In this document: positions 31,850-41,654 of the stretch, piece by piece
Layout of the letters: each line of letters opens with the position of its first letter
Numbering within the stretch: the first letter of the stretch is position 1
Source of the DNA: Cordilura impudica
Taxonomy: Eukaryota > Arthropoda > Insecta > Diptera > Scathophagidae
Direction: 5' to 3'
Length of the DNA stretch: 64,000 nucleotides
Assembly: GCA_963682025.1 (NCBI GenBank)
Contig: OY821518.1
Coordinates: 149,323,081 to 149,387,080, forward strand
Notes under the pieces: model-generated
Seen by the model: only the letters and a program-made list of their open reading frames with translations
Told to the model about the DNA's origin: nothing
The model's database searches: none
Translations under genes and position numbers: made by a program

Positions 31850-32735
31850 CACCCGTTGAACGTTTAGTGTTTGTATTGGTGATTATTTGATTTTTAATTC
31901 TTTTTATTTGGTGAGTAGTGCTATGTCCTTTTTTAAATCCAAATTGTTCTTTAGCAACAATAGGATTGGTCGTTACAAATTCACTAAGACGAGAATGTAG
32001 AATTTTTTCAAATATTTTACCAAAGTTACTTAATAGGCTGATAGGTCTGTAGCTGTTTGGGTTATTTTTAGGTTTGCTAGGTTTGTTAATAGCTATAACC
32101 TTAGCATTTTTGAAATGGGTTGCGAAATAGTTGAGTTTGATGCAGCTGTTAAATATTATAACCAGTAATTTTAGAGCTTTGAGTGGTAGTTTCTTTAAGA
32201 CCAGGTTCGGAACATTGTCAAAACCAGGGGATTTTGAGGGTTTTATTGATGAGACAATATTTATTACTTCTTCAAGAGATGTATAAATTGCTGACTCAGA
32301 ACTGGGATTTTCCTTCTTAAAAGTATTTACTGTTGTATTTATTACTATATCCGCTGAGTGGTTCTAATTCGAAGTGAGGTTATTTGCTTTGACAAATGTA
32401 TTTGCCAGGACTTCAGCCTTGTCCTTATCAGATGTTATCCTTGTATTTCCAACCTCAAGGTGAGAGATTTGATTTTTCCTTTTCCTCGCAAGTTCCTGCT
32501 TATTCTCCAAAATGATTTATCACCTGGTTTTAAATTGGATAATAATTGACACCATTCCTTATTGCGTTCCGAATTAATACTTTTATCAATCATGTTACTT
32601 AGAAACTTAGTACATTGATTATAAAAAGTTTGCTCGGCTATATTTGAAGATCTTTGGCTTTTTCTTTTAAAGCTTCTTCTTAGTTTTGTATATTTCACAG
32701 TACTTTCTGGTAATGTGTAATTTGTTGAGTTATTT
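31850..32735 (-). pseudogene. LINE ORF2, segment between endonuclease and RT plus N-terminal half of RT
   Basis: Starts with KYTKLRRSFKRKSQRSSNI and LLSNLKPGDKSFWRISRNLR, the usual linker between endonuclease and RT. The RT opens with SPGFDNVPNLVLKKLP, AKVIAINKPSKPKNNPNSYR, PISLLSNFGKIFEKI and EQFGFKKGHSTTHQI, and the piece ends at KRSTGV where the 9-kb element begins. A frame change lies near 32440. The endonuclease domain is missing upstream. Confidence 0.83.
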
Positions 32736-32740
32736 TAGGT

Positions 32741-33216
32741 GTAGACACCAGAGAATGACAATAAGTACTCAAAAAAAAAAGTAACTTAAGTATTTACCCA
32801 TGTTTTTCGTTATTGTGTATACCCATGCTTGCAACAACTAAAATACTGTATTACATACAAGTGCGATGCTACAGTTATGGGTAATACTTCATACCTATAC
32901 CGAACATGTCTCTACACCAGTGGTGGCCATCGAGAGAATTGAGTTAGTAATAGTGTTTATGAGCATGTATTAGTTGTACTACACTGATCGAAATCCATGG
33001 ACGTAACACAACGCCGATATTATATGGGTTTGTGTAGATTTTGTATGAATGTTTATATGAATGCATAAAAGGGCAAATAGTTGAGTTCACGAAGAATATG
33101 GTAAAATTTTATATATATTTTGTTGTTTTAAAATTTTAAATCTTACATTCTGAAAATATAGAACAAAATGTAAAGAACATTTAAACTCTTTTATCCATAA
33201 GTTTGAAGTTTATTAA
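32741..33216. other. Non-coding part of the duplicated unit
   Basis: Between the LINE piece and MITE A; repeated at about 37923-39702 (split by the mariner) and 47299-47770. It has GTGTAGACACCAG at one side and CTCTACACCAGTGG at 32920, which may be ends of a small element. No ORF. Confidence 0.5.
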
Positions 33217-34516
33217 AGGTGCTATTACATGATGTGTTTTTATACCCTATACCACTATGTGGTTTGGGTATAATGACTTTGTGCTGCTGTTTGTAACAAC
33301 CAAAAATATTTGACCTAGACCCATCTTTAATTATACCGATCGAATCAGAATCACTTTCTGAGTTGATTTAACAATGTCCGTCCGTCCGTCCGTCCGTCCG
33401 TCCGTCCGTCCGTCCGTCCGTCCGTCTGTGTGTCCATGTAAAGCTTGTAATCAAACTGCAGGTCGCAAATATGAATATATTTTGATGAAATTTGGTATAT
33501 AAGCTTTTATCGGCCATGGGATGAACGCTATTGAAATTGGTGAGAATCGGTCCATGTTCAGACCTAGCCCCCATACAAATTACCCATATGAAATCGACAT
33601 AAATTGCCATAAGATCCAAATTGTCATATAGATCTTACTCAAATTGGGTTTATATGCATTCATTACATCCACTAATGAGTAGTCCAAAAATGATCCCTTT
33701 GACCCCATATAGAACTGCTTCCCGATCTTCACTTAAATCTATTAAAAAACAAAAATATTGCACTGATTCTTCTCAAATTTTGTTTGTACATATTTTTGCA
33801 AAATACAAGAGACTTTACCAAACATGATCAGGATCGGTCCATTTTTAGACCTAGTCCCTTTATAGATATAGCATCCGATATGAACTTTTTCATATCTGCA
33901 GCCAAAAAAATTAATAAATATCCCACTCAAATTTGGTTTTTGCTTATTTTCAATGTCCAGTTAGTTGGGCCTAAGAGATAGGGTTTCTAAACGCATGGTA
34001 TAGGGTATCGTATAGTCGGTCTAGACCGACTATAATTCTCTTACTTGTTTACATATGTACTGTCAAATTTTCCCACAACAAAAGTTGTACACATCGTGTG
34101 ATACATATGAAACATTGTTTATGTACAATACATGAGGAAAGTCACATGGACATTTTTCAATTAGAACAAGTTCTATTTTTGCATGACAAACAAATTCAAA
34201 TACAACACTGCTTGTGGCGAAAGAAATACAGAGTAAATTTTAGAGATTAATATTGAAAGAAAAATAAATTGTTTAGTATTAATTAACAATTAAAAAATAC
34301 ATAACCTTTTTTTTAACAACAAATTTTTGTAAATTCACAAATTAAATCAGATGTTGTTTACATTTAGAGGTTATGTCATACGGAAATACATACGCACGTG
34401 TGATAGCAAAAATTATGAATCGTATGTAAAAGACAATTTTGACAGACATGAAGAATTTCATATGGATAAAAAAAGTGACAGTACATATGTAAAAAACACT
34501 TCGTGTAATAGCACCT
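33217..34516. mobile_element. MITE family A, copy a, interrupted by a (GTCC)n repeat
   Basis: Ends AGGTGCTATTACATGATGTG and the inverse ...CACTTCGTGTAATAGCACCT; TAA flanks both sides (33214-33216, 34517-34519). The insert at 33241-34047 splits it. Without the insert it is about 490 bp. TAA duplication again suggests PIF/Harbinger. Confidence 0.82.
33241..34047 (+). mobile_element. (GTCC)n-bearing dipteran repeat, copy C, with terminal palindrome
   Basis: Begins TATACCCTATACC with the inverse GGTTTGGGTATA close by, then (GTCC) repeated about eleven times near 33375-33425. Near the 3' end is a perfect 24-bp palindrome (34011-34034, centre GGTCTAGACC), followed by TTCTCTTACTTGT. It is inserted in a T run of MITE A with no clear target duplication, as Helitron-like elements do. 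Confidence 0.72.
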
Positions 34517-34913
34517 TAAATCAAATAAGTAATAATAATTAATTCATTTCTTTAAAAAACAAAAAAAAAAACACAAAATAGCAAAACTTAAAAAGATAAG
34601 AAATTTCAAATGTTATTAAGTGGTATGTTACCAAAAACTAAAAAAATTACCAGTAACTGGATATTTTTTAAAATTAAAAAAAAATGCATAAAAGACAGCT
34701 ATAATGTTGTCAAATGGAGGCGACGTATGTTATTTATAGAAAATGTTTAATTTATAGTTTATCAAGTCTTCGAAATTTTCTCAACATTTTTGATTTCTTT
34801 TAAACAAATATTCTCTGTGTACCTATTAAAAAAAAAATATATATGAATTTCAAAAGGCAATGCGACATAAACCTGCTTTGTTCAAAAGCTTTCATAAGAC
34901 TTACCCCCCAATC

Positions 34914-35477
34914 TCACATCACACTGAAATTGTAAAATCGTTGTGTACGTATTATCAACGAAAAATTGTTCGAATTAGTCGAATCCATCGCCATTAAATT
35001 TTATGCTCACACATCTGACTGCAATCTCATTTTTAAAATGTTGTCGAAGCGTAAACTTGAAAAAATTTGAATACTTCTCTCTCTTATTTTATTTTAAGTA
35101 GAGTTACCGAGTTTATTATACAGGCACATGTTTGAGGGAAAATGTTTACATTTATTATTATTAGTATTATTTTAATAATAGTTAATAATATTTATGCTCT
35201 ATAATTAACAAACTTGCGTTTTTATATGTGCATTTCAAAAAATAAATCATTATAATAGATTTAACAAGTTAAAACTTTAATTACAATTTTACAGAATCCA
35301 GTAAATTTGCATTAAATTTATAACAGGGTAACATTAATCATCGTTAGTGTCTGCCACTACTCCCACGAAAAATTTGGTGTCATTAGTGTAACCACTGCGG
35401 AAAATGTGTGTGTATTAGTAAAAAAATGTGAGTGTATTGAGTTTTTCGAACTTGCAGTGTGATGTGAGATGGCTGGG
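34914..35477. mobile_element. MITE family H, copy 2 (unit 1), TSD TTA
   Basis: CCCCCCAATCTCACATCACA at the left, inverse GTGTGATGTGAGAT at the right, TTA outside both ends. It is reversed relative to copy 1. Confidence 0.85.
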
Positions 35478-35971
35478 TTAATGAAATTGTTGTTTACTTT
35501 TACTCTTGGGTGAGTATTTTTGTTTTCGTTCGGCTGTATACATATAAGAAGCCGAGCACCAGTGTGTTTGGCACGGCCTTCACTGCTCTACACAACCAAC
35601 TTAAATAACTTAAAGTACATTCTTGTATAAATATTTCAGATTATGTGTATATAAATACTTGGGTGCATGTCATACACATACTTTCAAGTATGAAGTATGC
35701 ATAGGTATGGAAATGTAGCTAGAGTACTCTAAGTACTTAAATGACATGTGTGAATTAATACAACATATTGTATCGATGCGTGTTATACTTAGCTACTTGT
35801 ACAAAAATGGGTATGAAATGGCATAAAAAAAATTTATTGAGAAAAATAACACAAAATAAGAAAAAAACGGGAAACTCACGAATTTGACAATAGTAAATTA
35901 GATAATTGTCACTTTCATACGCATTTCAAATTTGGGAGTGTACGATACACAAATGTTTTCAATTATATAAA

Positions 35972-36337
35972 ATGGAGAATATCGATGAAATTTTAAAGAA
36001 AATAAATGAAGGCGAGTTCAAGTTATTGACAAAAACAGGAAAGAGTGTTATATGGACTTGTTTTCTTGAAATCGAAAAGGAGGATGGGTCTATTCTACAC
36101 GACAGAGTATATTGCCGAGTGTGCCGGAAGATTTTGAAATATACAAAGAAGCAAAGGTCAAATTTAATAAAACATAAGTGCGTTCATTCACGGCCACATG
36201 ACAATATACCGATTCAAGTAAATACCGAAGATAGAAACACTTGATTTGAAGCATTTATGGATTTTACAATAGAAGACTGTCGTCCTTTCAGTAGTGTTGA
36301 AGGCTCCGGGTTCCGTAAAATAATTGCAAAGTGTATA
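35972..36337 (+). pseudogene. hAT transposase N-terminus with BED zinc finger (unit 1 copy)
   Basis: From ATG 35972 (MENIDEILKKINEGEFKL) through a BED-type finger: W in SVIWTCF, CRVCRK (C-x2-C) and LIKHKC (H-x-C). A TGA at 36242-36244 interrupts the frame, which continues as TIEDCRPFSSVEGSGF to the errantivirus LTR at 36338. The rest of the gene is not in this unit. It is the same gene as 50035-50391 plus 56690-58163, and a relative of the intact hAT at 42327-44235. Confidence 0.82.
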
Positions 36338-36865
36338 AATTATTTCTTACCCACTTCCGACACGATTAATCTTTTATATTTTATTTTTTAGATTAATTAA
36401 TTCAGTATTTATTTGCATAGTTTCTTAAATTCAATTATACAAAATTATTCTATTGAAAAAACCTCGCTATGCGAGTTGGATGCCGAAATTGAACTGACCA
36501 ACATTAACAAAATAAAGAGGTCTACAACTTCATGAAAATTTTTAGTAAAGACAATTTTGCTTATCAGCAAAATGGATTCACATTTCATGTGAACGGAAAG
36601 GTAAAAGCAAAAATGCAAGGTAGCGTCTGGGGCAAGTTAAATATTTTAATTATAATTTTTTATTGCGCGTGCAGCGCTCATTTTTAGAGAAATATTTTGG
36701 GGTTCACATTTCATGTGAACGGAATGTTAAACAAAATGCAAGATAGCGTCTGCTATGAATTTATAATTTTAATTTTAATGTTTTTTGTTGCGCGTGTAGT
36801 GCTCATTTTGCAAATATTTTAATTTTGCCAGGAATTTGGCATGATTGCACTTCCGTACCTTAACT
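36338..36865 (-). repeat. Errantivirus 2 LTR (3' LTR copy in unit 1)
   Basis: 528 bp, matching 45714-46241 and 50392-50919. Preceded by TATA in the hAT coding sequence and, on the env side, by a G-rich polypurine tract (minus-strand AAAGGGGGGAAC). Confidence 0.88.
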
Positions 36866-36875
36866 GTTCCCCCCT

Positions 36876-37680
36876 TTAAGCATCGGACGTCCTCGTCTGA
36901 TCGTAATTTTGAAGGATATTGTTAATTTTTACTTTGCGTTGTCTTTTGGCAAAAACGTATGCAATACAAATTATAAGGATTAGGAGAAAAAAAGAGGCAG
37001 AGGCGTATAATGTTCCTCTTACTTTCAAGTGAAGGTGAGAAATATGGTCCAGATTTTTAATATTTAAATCGTGAAGGTACTGGAGTGATAATATAGTGGT
37101 ATGATCAGTTATGATCATACTGTAATGCGCTATTGGGATTTCAGGGCTTTTAAAAGCGATTTTTCGAAAATTTTTAAACTCTGTAGAATTAACAGTTAAA
37201 GTACTGTCAAAAGTTATGAGATATGTACCTTTTTGAAGATGTTTTGTTAGATTTTCGGAAACAACTTTGGCTGGTTGTTTATGATGACGATTCCATCGTC
37301 AATTTCCATAAAGGGTGGCATATTGTGCGCGGAACTAGTGGCGCAAACGGCTGTGTTATTGTTTAATAAATTGTTGAGGCACGAATTGTTTTTGTGGCCC
37401 AACATTTCACAAAATGAAGTTATAGATCTCTTTTTACAATTTTTCAACATAATGTATTTGTAGCCACATTTTGCTACATCATTTGTCTCGAATGATAAGT
37501 AATGTTATGGTGAACAATAGGAAATATTAGTTTTTTATAACAAAATTTTACAATTTTAGGAAATTTTATTAAAAATGTGATAATGTTCTCATTCTGTAGG
37601 ACTTTTAATTTTGAATTCACAATTATTTCGCTTACACGTATACTGGAATCTACTTTGGATTTTAAAATAAAATCTATTTC
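36876..37680 (-). pseudogene. env: Errantivirus env C-terminal remnant (unit 1)
   Basis: Three frames in succession carry the C-terminal half of env: a segment ending NITYHSRQ, one with SITSFCEMLGHKNNSCLNN, and one with a membrane helix (LYASASFFLLILIICIAYVF) followed by a short basic tail. The copy stops at the TTC junction at 37678, where LINE sequence begins. It is not a host membrane gene: the same text lies in place after the pol of errantivirus 2. Confidence 0.82.
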
Positions 37681-37922
37681 CTGCTTATTCTCCAAAATGA
37701 TTTATCACCTGGTTTTAAATTGGATAATAATTGACACCATTTCTTATTGCGTTCCGAATTAATACTTTTATCAATCATGTTACTTAGAAACTTAGTACAT
37801 TGATTATAAAAAGTTTGCTCGGCTATATTTGAAGATCTTTGGCTTTTTCTTTTAAAGCTTCTTCTTAGTTTTATATATTTCACAGTACTTTTTGGTAATG
37901 TGTAATTTGTTGAGTTATTTTA
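37681..37922 (-). pseudogene. LINE ORF2 piece duplicated at the unit 1/2 junction
   Basis: Same as 32493-32740 with few changes: KYIKLRRSFKRKSQRSSNI and LKPGDKSFWRISR. It ends at the env junction. Confidence 0.82.
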
Positions 37923-38257
37923 GGTGTAGACACCAGAGAATGACAATAAGTACTCAAAGTAACTTAAATATTTACCCATGTTTTTCGTTATTGTATATAC
38001 CCATGCTTGCAACAACTAAAATACTGTATTACATACAAGTGCGATGCTACAGTTATGGGTAATACTTCATACCTATACCGAACATGTCTCTACACCAGTG
38101 GTGGCCATCGAGAGAATTGAGTTAGTAATAGTGTTTATGAGCATGTATTAGTTGTACTACACTGATCGAAATCCATGGACGTAACACAACGCCGATATTA
38201 TATGGGTTTGTGTAGAATTTGTATGAATATTTATATGAATGCATAAAAGGGCAAATA

Positions 38258-39563
38258 ACGGGTGATTTTTTAAGAGCTTGATAACTTTTTTTAAAAAAAA
38301 AACGCATAAAATTTGCAAAATCTCATCGGTTCTTTATTTGAAACGTTAGATTGGTCCATGACATTTACTTTTTGAAGATAATTTCATTTAAATGTTGACC
38401 GCGGCTGCGTCTTAGGTGGTCCATTCGGAAAGTCCAATTTTGGGCAACTTTTTCGAGCATTTCGGCCGGAATAGCCCGAATTTCTTCGGAAATGTTGTCT
38501 TCCAAAGCTGGAATAGTTGCTGGCTTATTTCTGTAGACTTTAGACTTGACGTAGCCCCACAAAAAATAGTCTAAAGGCGTCAAATCGCATGATCTTGGTG
38601 GCCAACTTACCGGTCCATTTCTTGAGATGAATTGTTCTCCGAAGTTTTCCCTCAAAATGGCCATAGAATCGCGAGCTGTGTGGCATGTAGCGCCATCTTG
38701 TTGAAACCACATGTCAACCAAGTTCAGTTCTTCCATTTTTGGCAACAAAAAGTTTGTTAGCATCGAACGATAGCGATCGCCATTCACCGTAACGTTGCGT
38801 CCAACAGCATCTTTGAAAAAATACGGTCCAATGATTCCACCAGCGTACAAACCACACCAAACAGTGCATTTTTCGGGATGCATGGGCAGTTCTTGAACGG
38901 CTTCTGGTTGCTCTTCACTCCAAATACGGCAATTTTGCTTATTTACGAAGCCATTCAACCAGAAATGAGCCTCATCGCTGAACAAAATTTGTCGATAAAA
39001 AAGCGGATTTTCTGCCAACTTTTCTAGGGCCCATTCACTGAAAATTAGACGTTGTGGCAGATCGTTCGGCTTCAGTTCTTGCACGAGCTGTATTTTATAC
39101 GGTTTTACACCAAGATCTTTGCGTAAAATCTTCCATGTGGTCGAATAACACAAACCCAATTGCTGCGAACGGCGACGAATCGACATTTCACGGTCTTCAG
39201 TAACACTCTCAGAAACAGACGCAATATTCTCTTCTGTACGCACTGTACGCATTCGTGTGGTTGGTTTAATGTCCAATAAAGTAAACTGAGTGCGAAACTT
39301 GGTCACAATCGCATTAATTGTTTGCTCACTTGGTCGATTATGTAGACCATAAATCGGACGTAAAGCGCGAAACACATTTCGAACCGAACACTGATTTTGG
39401 TAATAAAATTCAATGATTTGCAAGCGTTGCTCGTTAGTAAGTCTATTCATGATGAAATGTCAAAGCATACTGAGCATCTTTCTCTTTGACACCATGTCTG
39501 AAATCCCACGTGATCTGTCAAATACTAATGCATGAAAATCCTAACCTCAAAAAAATCACCCGT
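38258..39563 (-). mobile_element. Intact Tc1/mariner-group transposon, DD41D (rosa-like)
   Basis: 1306 bp. Both ends start ACGGGTGATTTTTT (14-bp inverted repeats). TA is duplicated at 38256-38257 and 39564-39565; units 1 and 3 show the empty site GGCAAATAGTTGAG. It contains one uninterrupted transposase gene. It is present only in unit 2, so it is younger than the duplication. Confidence 0.94.
38365..39450 (-). CDS. Mariner transposase, DD41D type, full length
   Basis: 361 aa, ATG 39450 to stop at 38365, no breaks. The N-terminal half has two helix-turn-helix-like segments (LTNEQRLQIIEFYYQ and MSIRRRSQQLGLCYSTTWK), expected to bind the inverted repeats. The catalytic residues are D159 (ILFSDEAHFW), D252 (WFQQDGATCHTA) and D294 (DLTPLDYFLWGYV). 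There are 41 residues between the last two, the spacing of the rosa-type DD41D clade. It would cut and paste the element at TA. The intact frame and perfect target duplication suggest recent activity. Confidence 0.93.
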   Translation of the reverse strand: MNRLTNEQRLQIIEFYYQNQCSVRNVFRALRPIYGLHNRPSEQTINAIVTKFRTQFTLLDIKPTTRMRTVRTEENIASVSESVTEDREMSIRRRSQQLGLCYSTTWKILRKDLGVKPYKIQLVQELKPNDLPQRLIFSEWALEKLAENPLFYRQILFSDEAHFWLNGFVNKQNCRIWSEEQPEAVQELPMHPEKCTVWCGLYAGGIIGPYFFKDAVGRNVTVNGDRYRSMLTNFLLPKMEELNLVDMWFQQDGATCHTARDSMAILRENFGEQFISRNGPVSWPPRSCDLTPLDYFLWGYVKSKVYRNKPATIPALEDNISEEIRAIPAEMLEKVAQNWTFRMDHLRRSRGQHLNEIIFKK

Positions 39564-39702
39564 TAGTTGAGTTCACGAAGAATATGGTAAAATTTTATAT
39601 ATATTTTGTTGTTTTAAAATTTTAAATCTTACATTCTGAAAATGTAGAACAAAATGTAAAGAACATTTAATCTCTTTTATCCATAAGTTTGAAGTTTATT
39701 AA

Positions 39703-40194
39703 AGGTGCTATTACACGAAGTGTTTTTTACATATGTACTGTCACTTTTTTTTATCCATATGAAATTCTTCATGTCTGTCAAAATTGTCTTTTACATACGA
39801 TTCATAATTTTTGCTATCACACGTGCGTATATATTTCCGTACGACATAACCTCTAAATGTAAACAACAGCTGATTTAATTTGTGAATTTACAAAAATTTG
39901 TTGTCAAAAAAAGGTTATATATTTTTTAATTGTTAATTAATAGTAAACAATTTATTTTTCTTTCAATATTAATCTTTAAAATTTACTCTGTTTTTCTTTC
40001 ACCACAAGCAGTGTTGTATTTTCATTTGTTTGTCATGCAAAAATAGAACCTGTTCTAATTGAAAAATGTACATGTGACTTTCCTCATGTATTGTACATAA
40101 ACAATGTTTCATATGTATCACACGATGTGTACAACTTTTGTTGTGGGAAAATTTGACAGTACATATGTAAAAAACACATCATGTAATAGCACCT
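39703..40194. mobile_element. MITE family A, copy b (full, inverted)
   Basis: 492 bp, ends AGGTGCTATTACACGAAGTG and inverse; TAA on both sides. Reversed relative to copy a. It lies a few bases from the partial copy c in opposite orientation. Confidence 0.85.
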
Positions 40195-40197
40195 TAA

Positions 40198-40513
40198 AGG
40201 TTCTATGCTTGTGGCGAAAGAAATACAGAGTAAATTTTAGAGATTAATATTGAAAGAAAAATAAATTGTTTAGTATTAATTAACAATTAAAAAATACATA
40301 ACCTTTTTTTTAACAACAAATTTTTGTAAATTCACAAATTAAATCAGATGTTGTTTACATTTAGAGGTTATGTCATACGGAAATACATACGCACGTGTGA
40401 TAGCAAAAATTATGAATCGTATGTAAAAGACAATTTTGACAGACATGAAGAATTTCATATGGATAAAAAAAGTGACAGTACATATGTAAAAAACACTTCG
40501 TGTAATAGCACCT
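40198..40513. mobile_element. MITE family A, copy c (partial)
   Basis: Right-hand 316 bp of the element (TTCTATGCTTGTGGCG to TAATAGCACCT), then TAA. It lacks about 34 bp that copy e retains next to the break. With copy b it forms long inverted arms. Confidence 0.82.
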
Positions 40514-40899
40514 TAAATCAAATAAGTAATAATAATTAATTCATTTCTTTAAAAAACAAAAAAAAAAACACAAAATAGCAAAACTTAAAAAGATAAGAAA
40601 TTTCAAATGTTATTAAGTGGTATGTTACCAAAAACTAAAAAAATTACCAGTAACTGGATATTTTTTAAAATTAAAAAAAAATGCATAAAAGACAGCTATA
40701 ATGTTGTCAAATGGAGGCGACGTATGTTATTTATAGAAAATGTTTAATTTATAGTTTATCAAGTCTTCGAAATTTTCTCAACATTTTTGATTTCTTTTAA
40801 ACAAATATTCTCTGTGTACCTATTAAAAAAAAATATATATGAATTTCAAAAGGCAATGCGACATAAACCTGCTTTGTTCAAAAGCTTTCATAAGACTTA

Positions 40900-41473
40900 C
40901 CCCCCAATCTCACATCACACTGAAATTGTAAAATCGTTGTGTACGTATTATCAACGACAAATTGTTCGAATTAGTCGAATCCATCGCCATTAAATTTTAT
41001 GCTCACACATCTGACTGCAATCTCATTTTTAAAATGTTGTCGAAGCGTAAACTTGAAAAAATTTGAATACTTCTCTCTCTTATTTTATTTTAAGTAGAGT
41101 TACCGAGTTTATTATACAGGCACATGTTTGAGGGAAAATGTTTACATTTATTATTATTAGTATTATTTTAATAATAGTTAATAATATTTATGCTCTATAA
41201 TTAACAAACTTGCGTTTTTATATGTGCATTTCAAAAAATAAATCATTATAATAGATTTAACAAGTTAAAACTTTAATTACAATTTTACAGAATCCAGTAA
41301 ATTTGCATTAAATTTATAACAGGGTAACATTAATCATCGTTAGTGTCTGCCACTACTCCCACGAAAAATTTGGTGTCATTAGTGTAACCACTGCGGAAAA
41401 TGTGTGTGTATTAGTAAAAAAATGTGAGTGTATTGAGTTTTTCGAACTTGCAGTGTGATGTGAGATGGCTGGG
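40900..41473. mobile_element. MITE family H, copy 3 (unit 2), TSD TTA
   Basis: Same ends and flanks as copy 2, nearly identical. Confidence 0.85.
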
Positions 41474-41654
41474 TTAATGAAATTGTTGTTTACTTTTACT
41501 CTTGGGTGAGTATTTTTGTTTTCGTTCGGCTGTATACATATAAGAAGCCGAGCACCAGTGTGTTTGGCACGGCCTTCACTGCTCTACACAACCAACTTAA
41601 ATAACTTAAAGTACATTCTTGTATAAATATTTCAGATTATGTGTATATAAATAC

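Larger units (their letters stand above)
21430..32740 (-). mobile_element. Jockey-like LINE interrupted by two DNA elements
   Basis: Two pieces of one 5'-truncated LINE: 32740-31850 and 22561-21430 on the minus strand. They join in frame once the 9.0-kb element with its TTA duplication and the 262-bp MITE with its AAT duplication are removed: the codons at the break then read T-G-V-I-L-L-D-I-E-K-A-F-D, a standard jockey RT block. The 3' end at about 21430 is an AT-rich tail with several TTGAA repeats. The 5' end near 32740 is ragged. The 5' piece was later copied with the tandem duplication. Confidence 0.82.
32493..37680. repeat. Tandem segmental duplication, unit 1
   Basis: Runs from inside the LINE ORF2 to inside the errantivirus env. 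Its right end is joined to a second copy of its left end, with TTC (37678-37680) common to both partners. It contains LINE 5' piece, MITE A copy a with a (GTCC)n repeat inside, MITE H, hAT N-terminal exon, errantivirus LTR and truncated env. Confidence 0.88.

Noticed and set aside
33368..33619. Open frame through the (GTCC)n tract
   Set aside because: It is a repeat-derived frame (TDGR repeats) in a non-coding mobile repeat.
34351..34542. 63-aa ORF present in three copies
   Set aside because: It lies inside MITE A and ends in its terminal repeat; there is no sign of coding constraint.
36876..37118. Short ORF with a membrane helix, three copies, as a possible new small membrane protein family
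   Set aside because: The same sequence lies after pol in errantivirus 2, so it is the C-terminal anchor of env copied by the segmental duplication.
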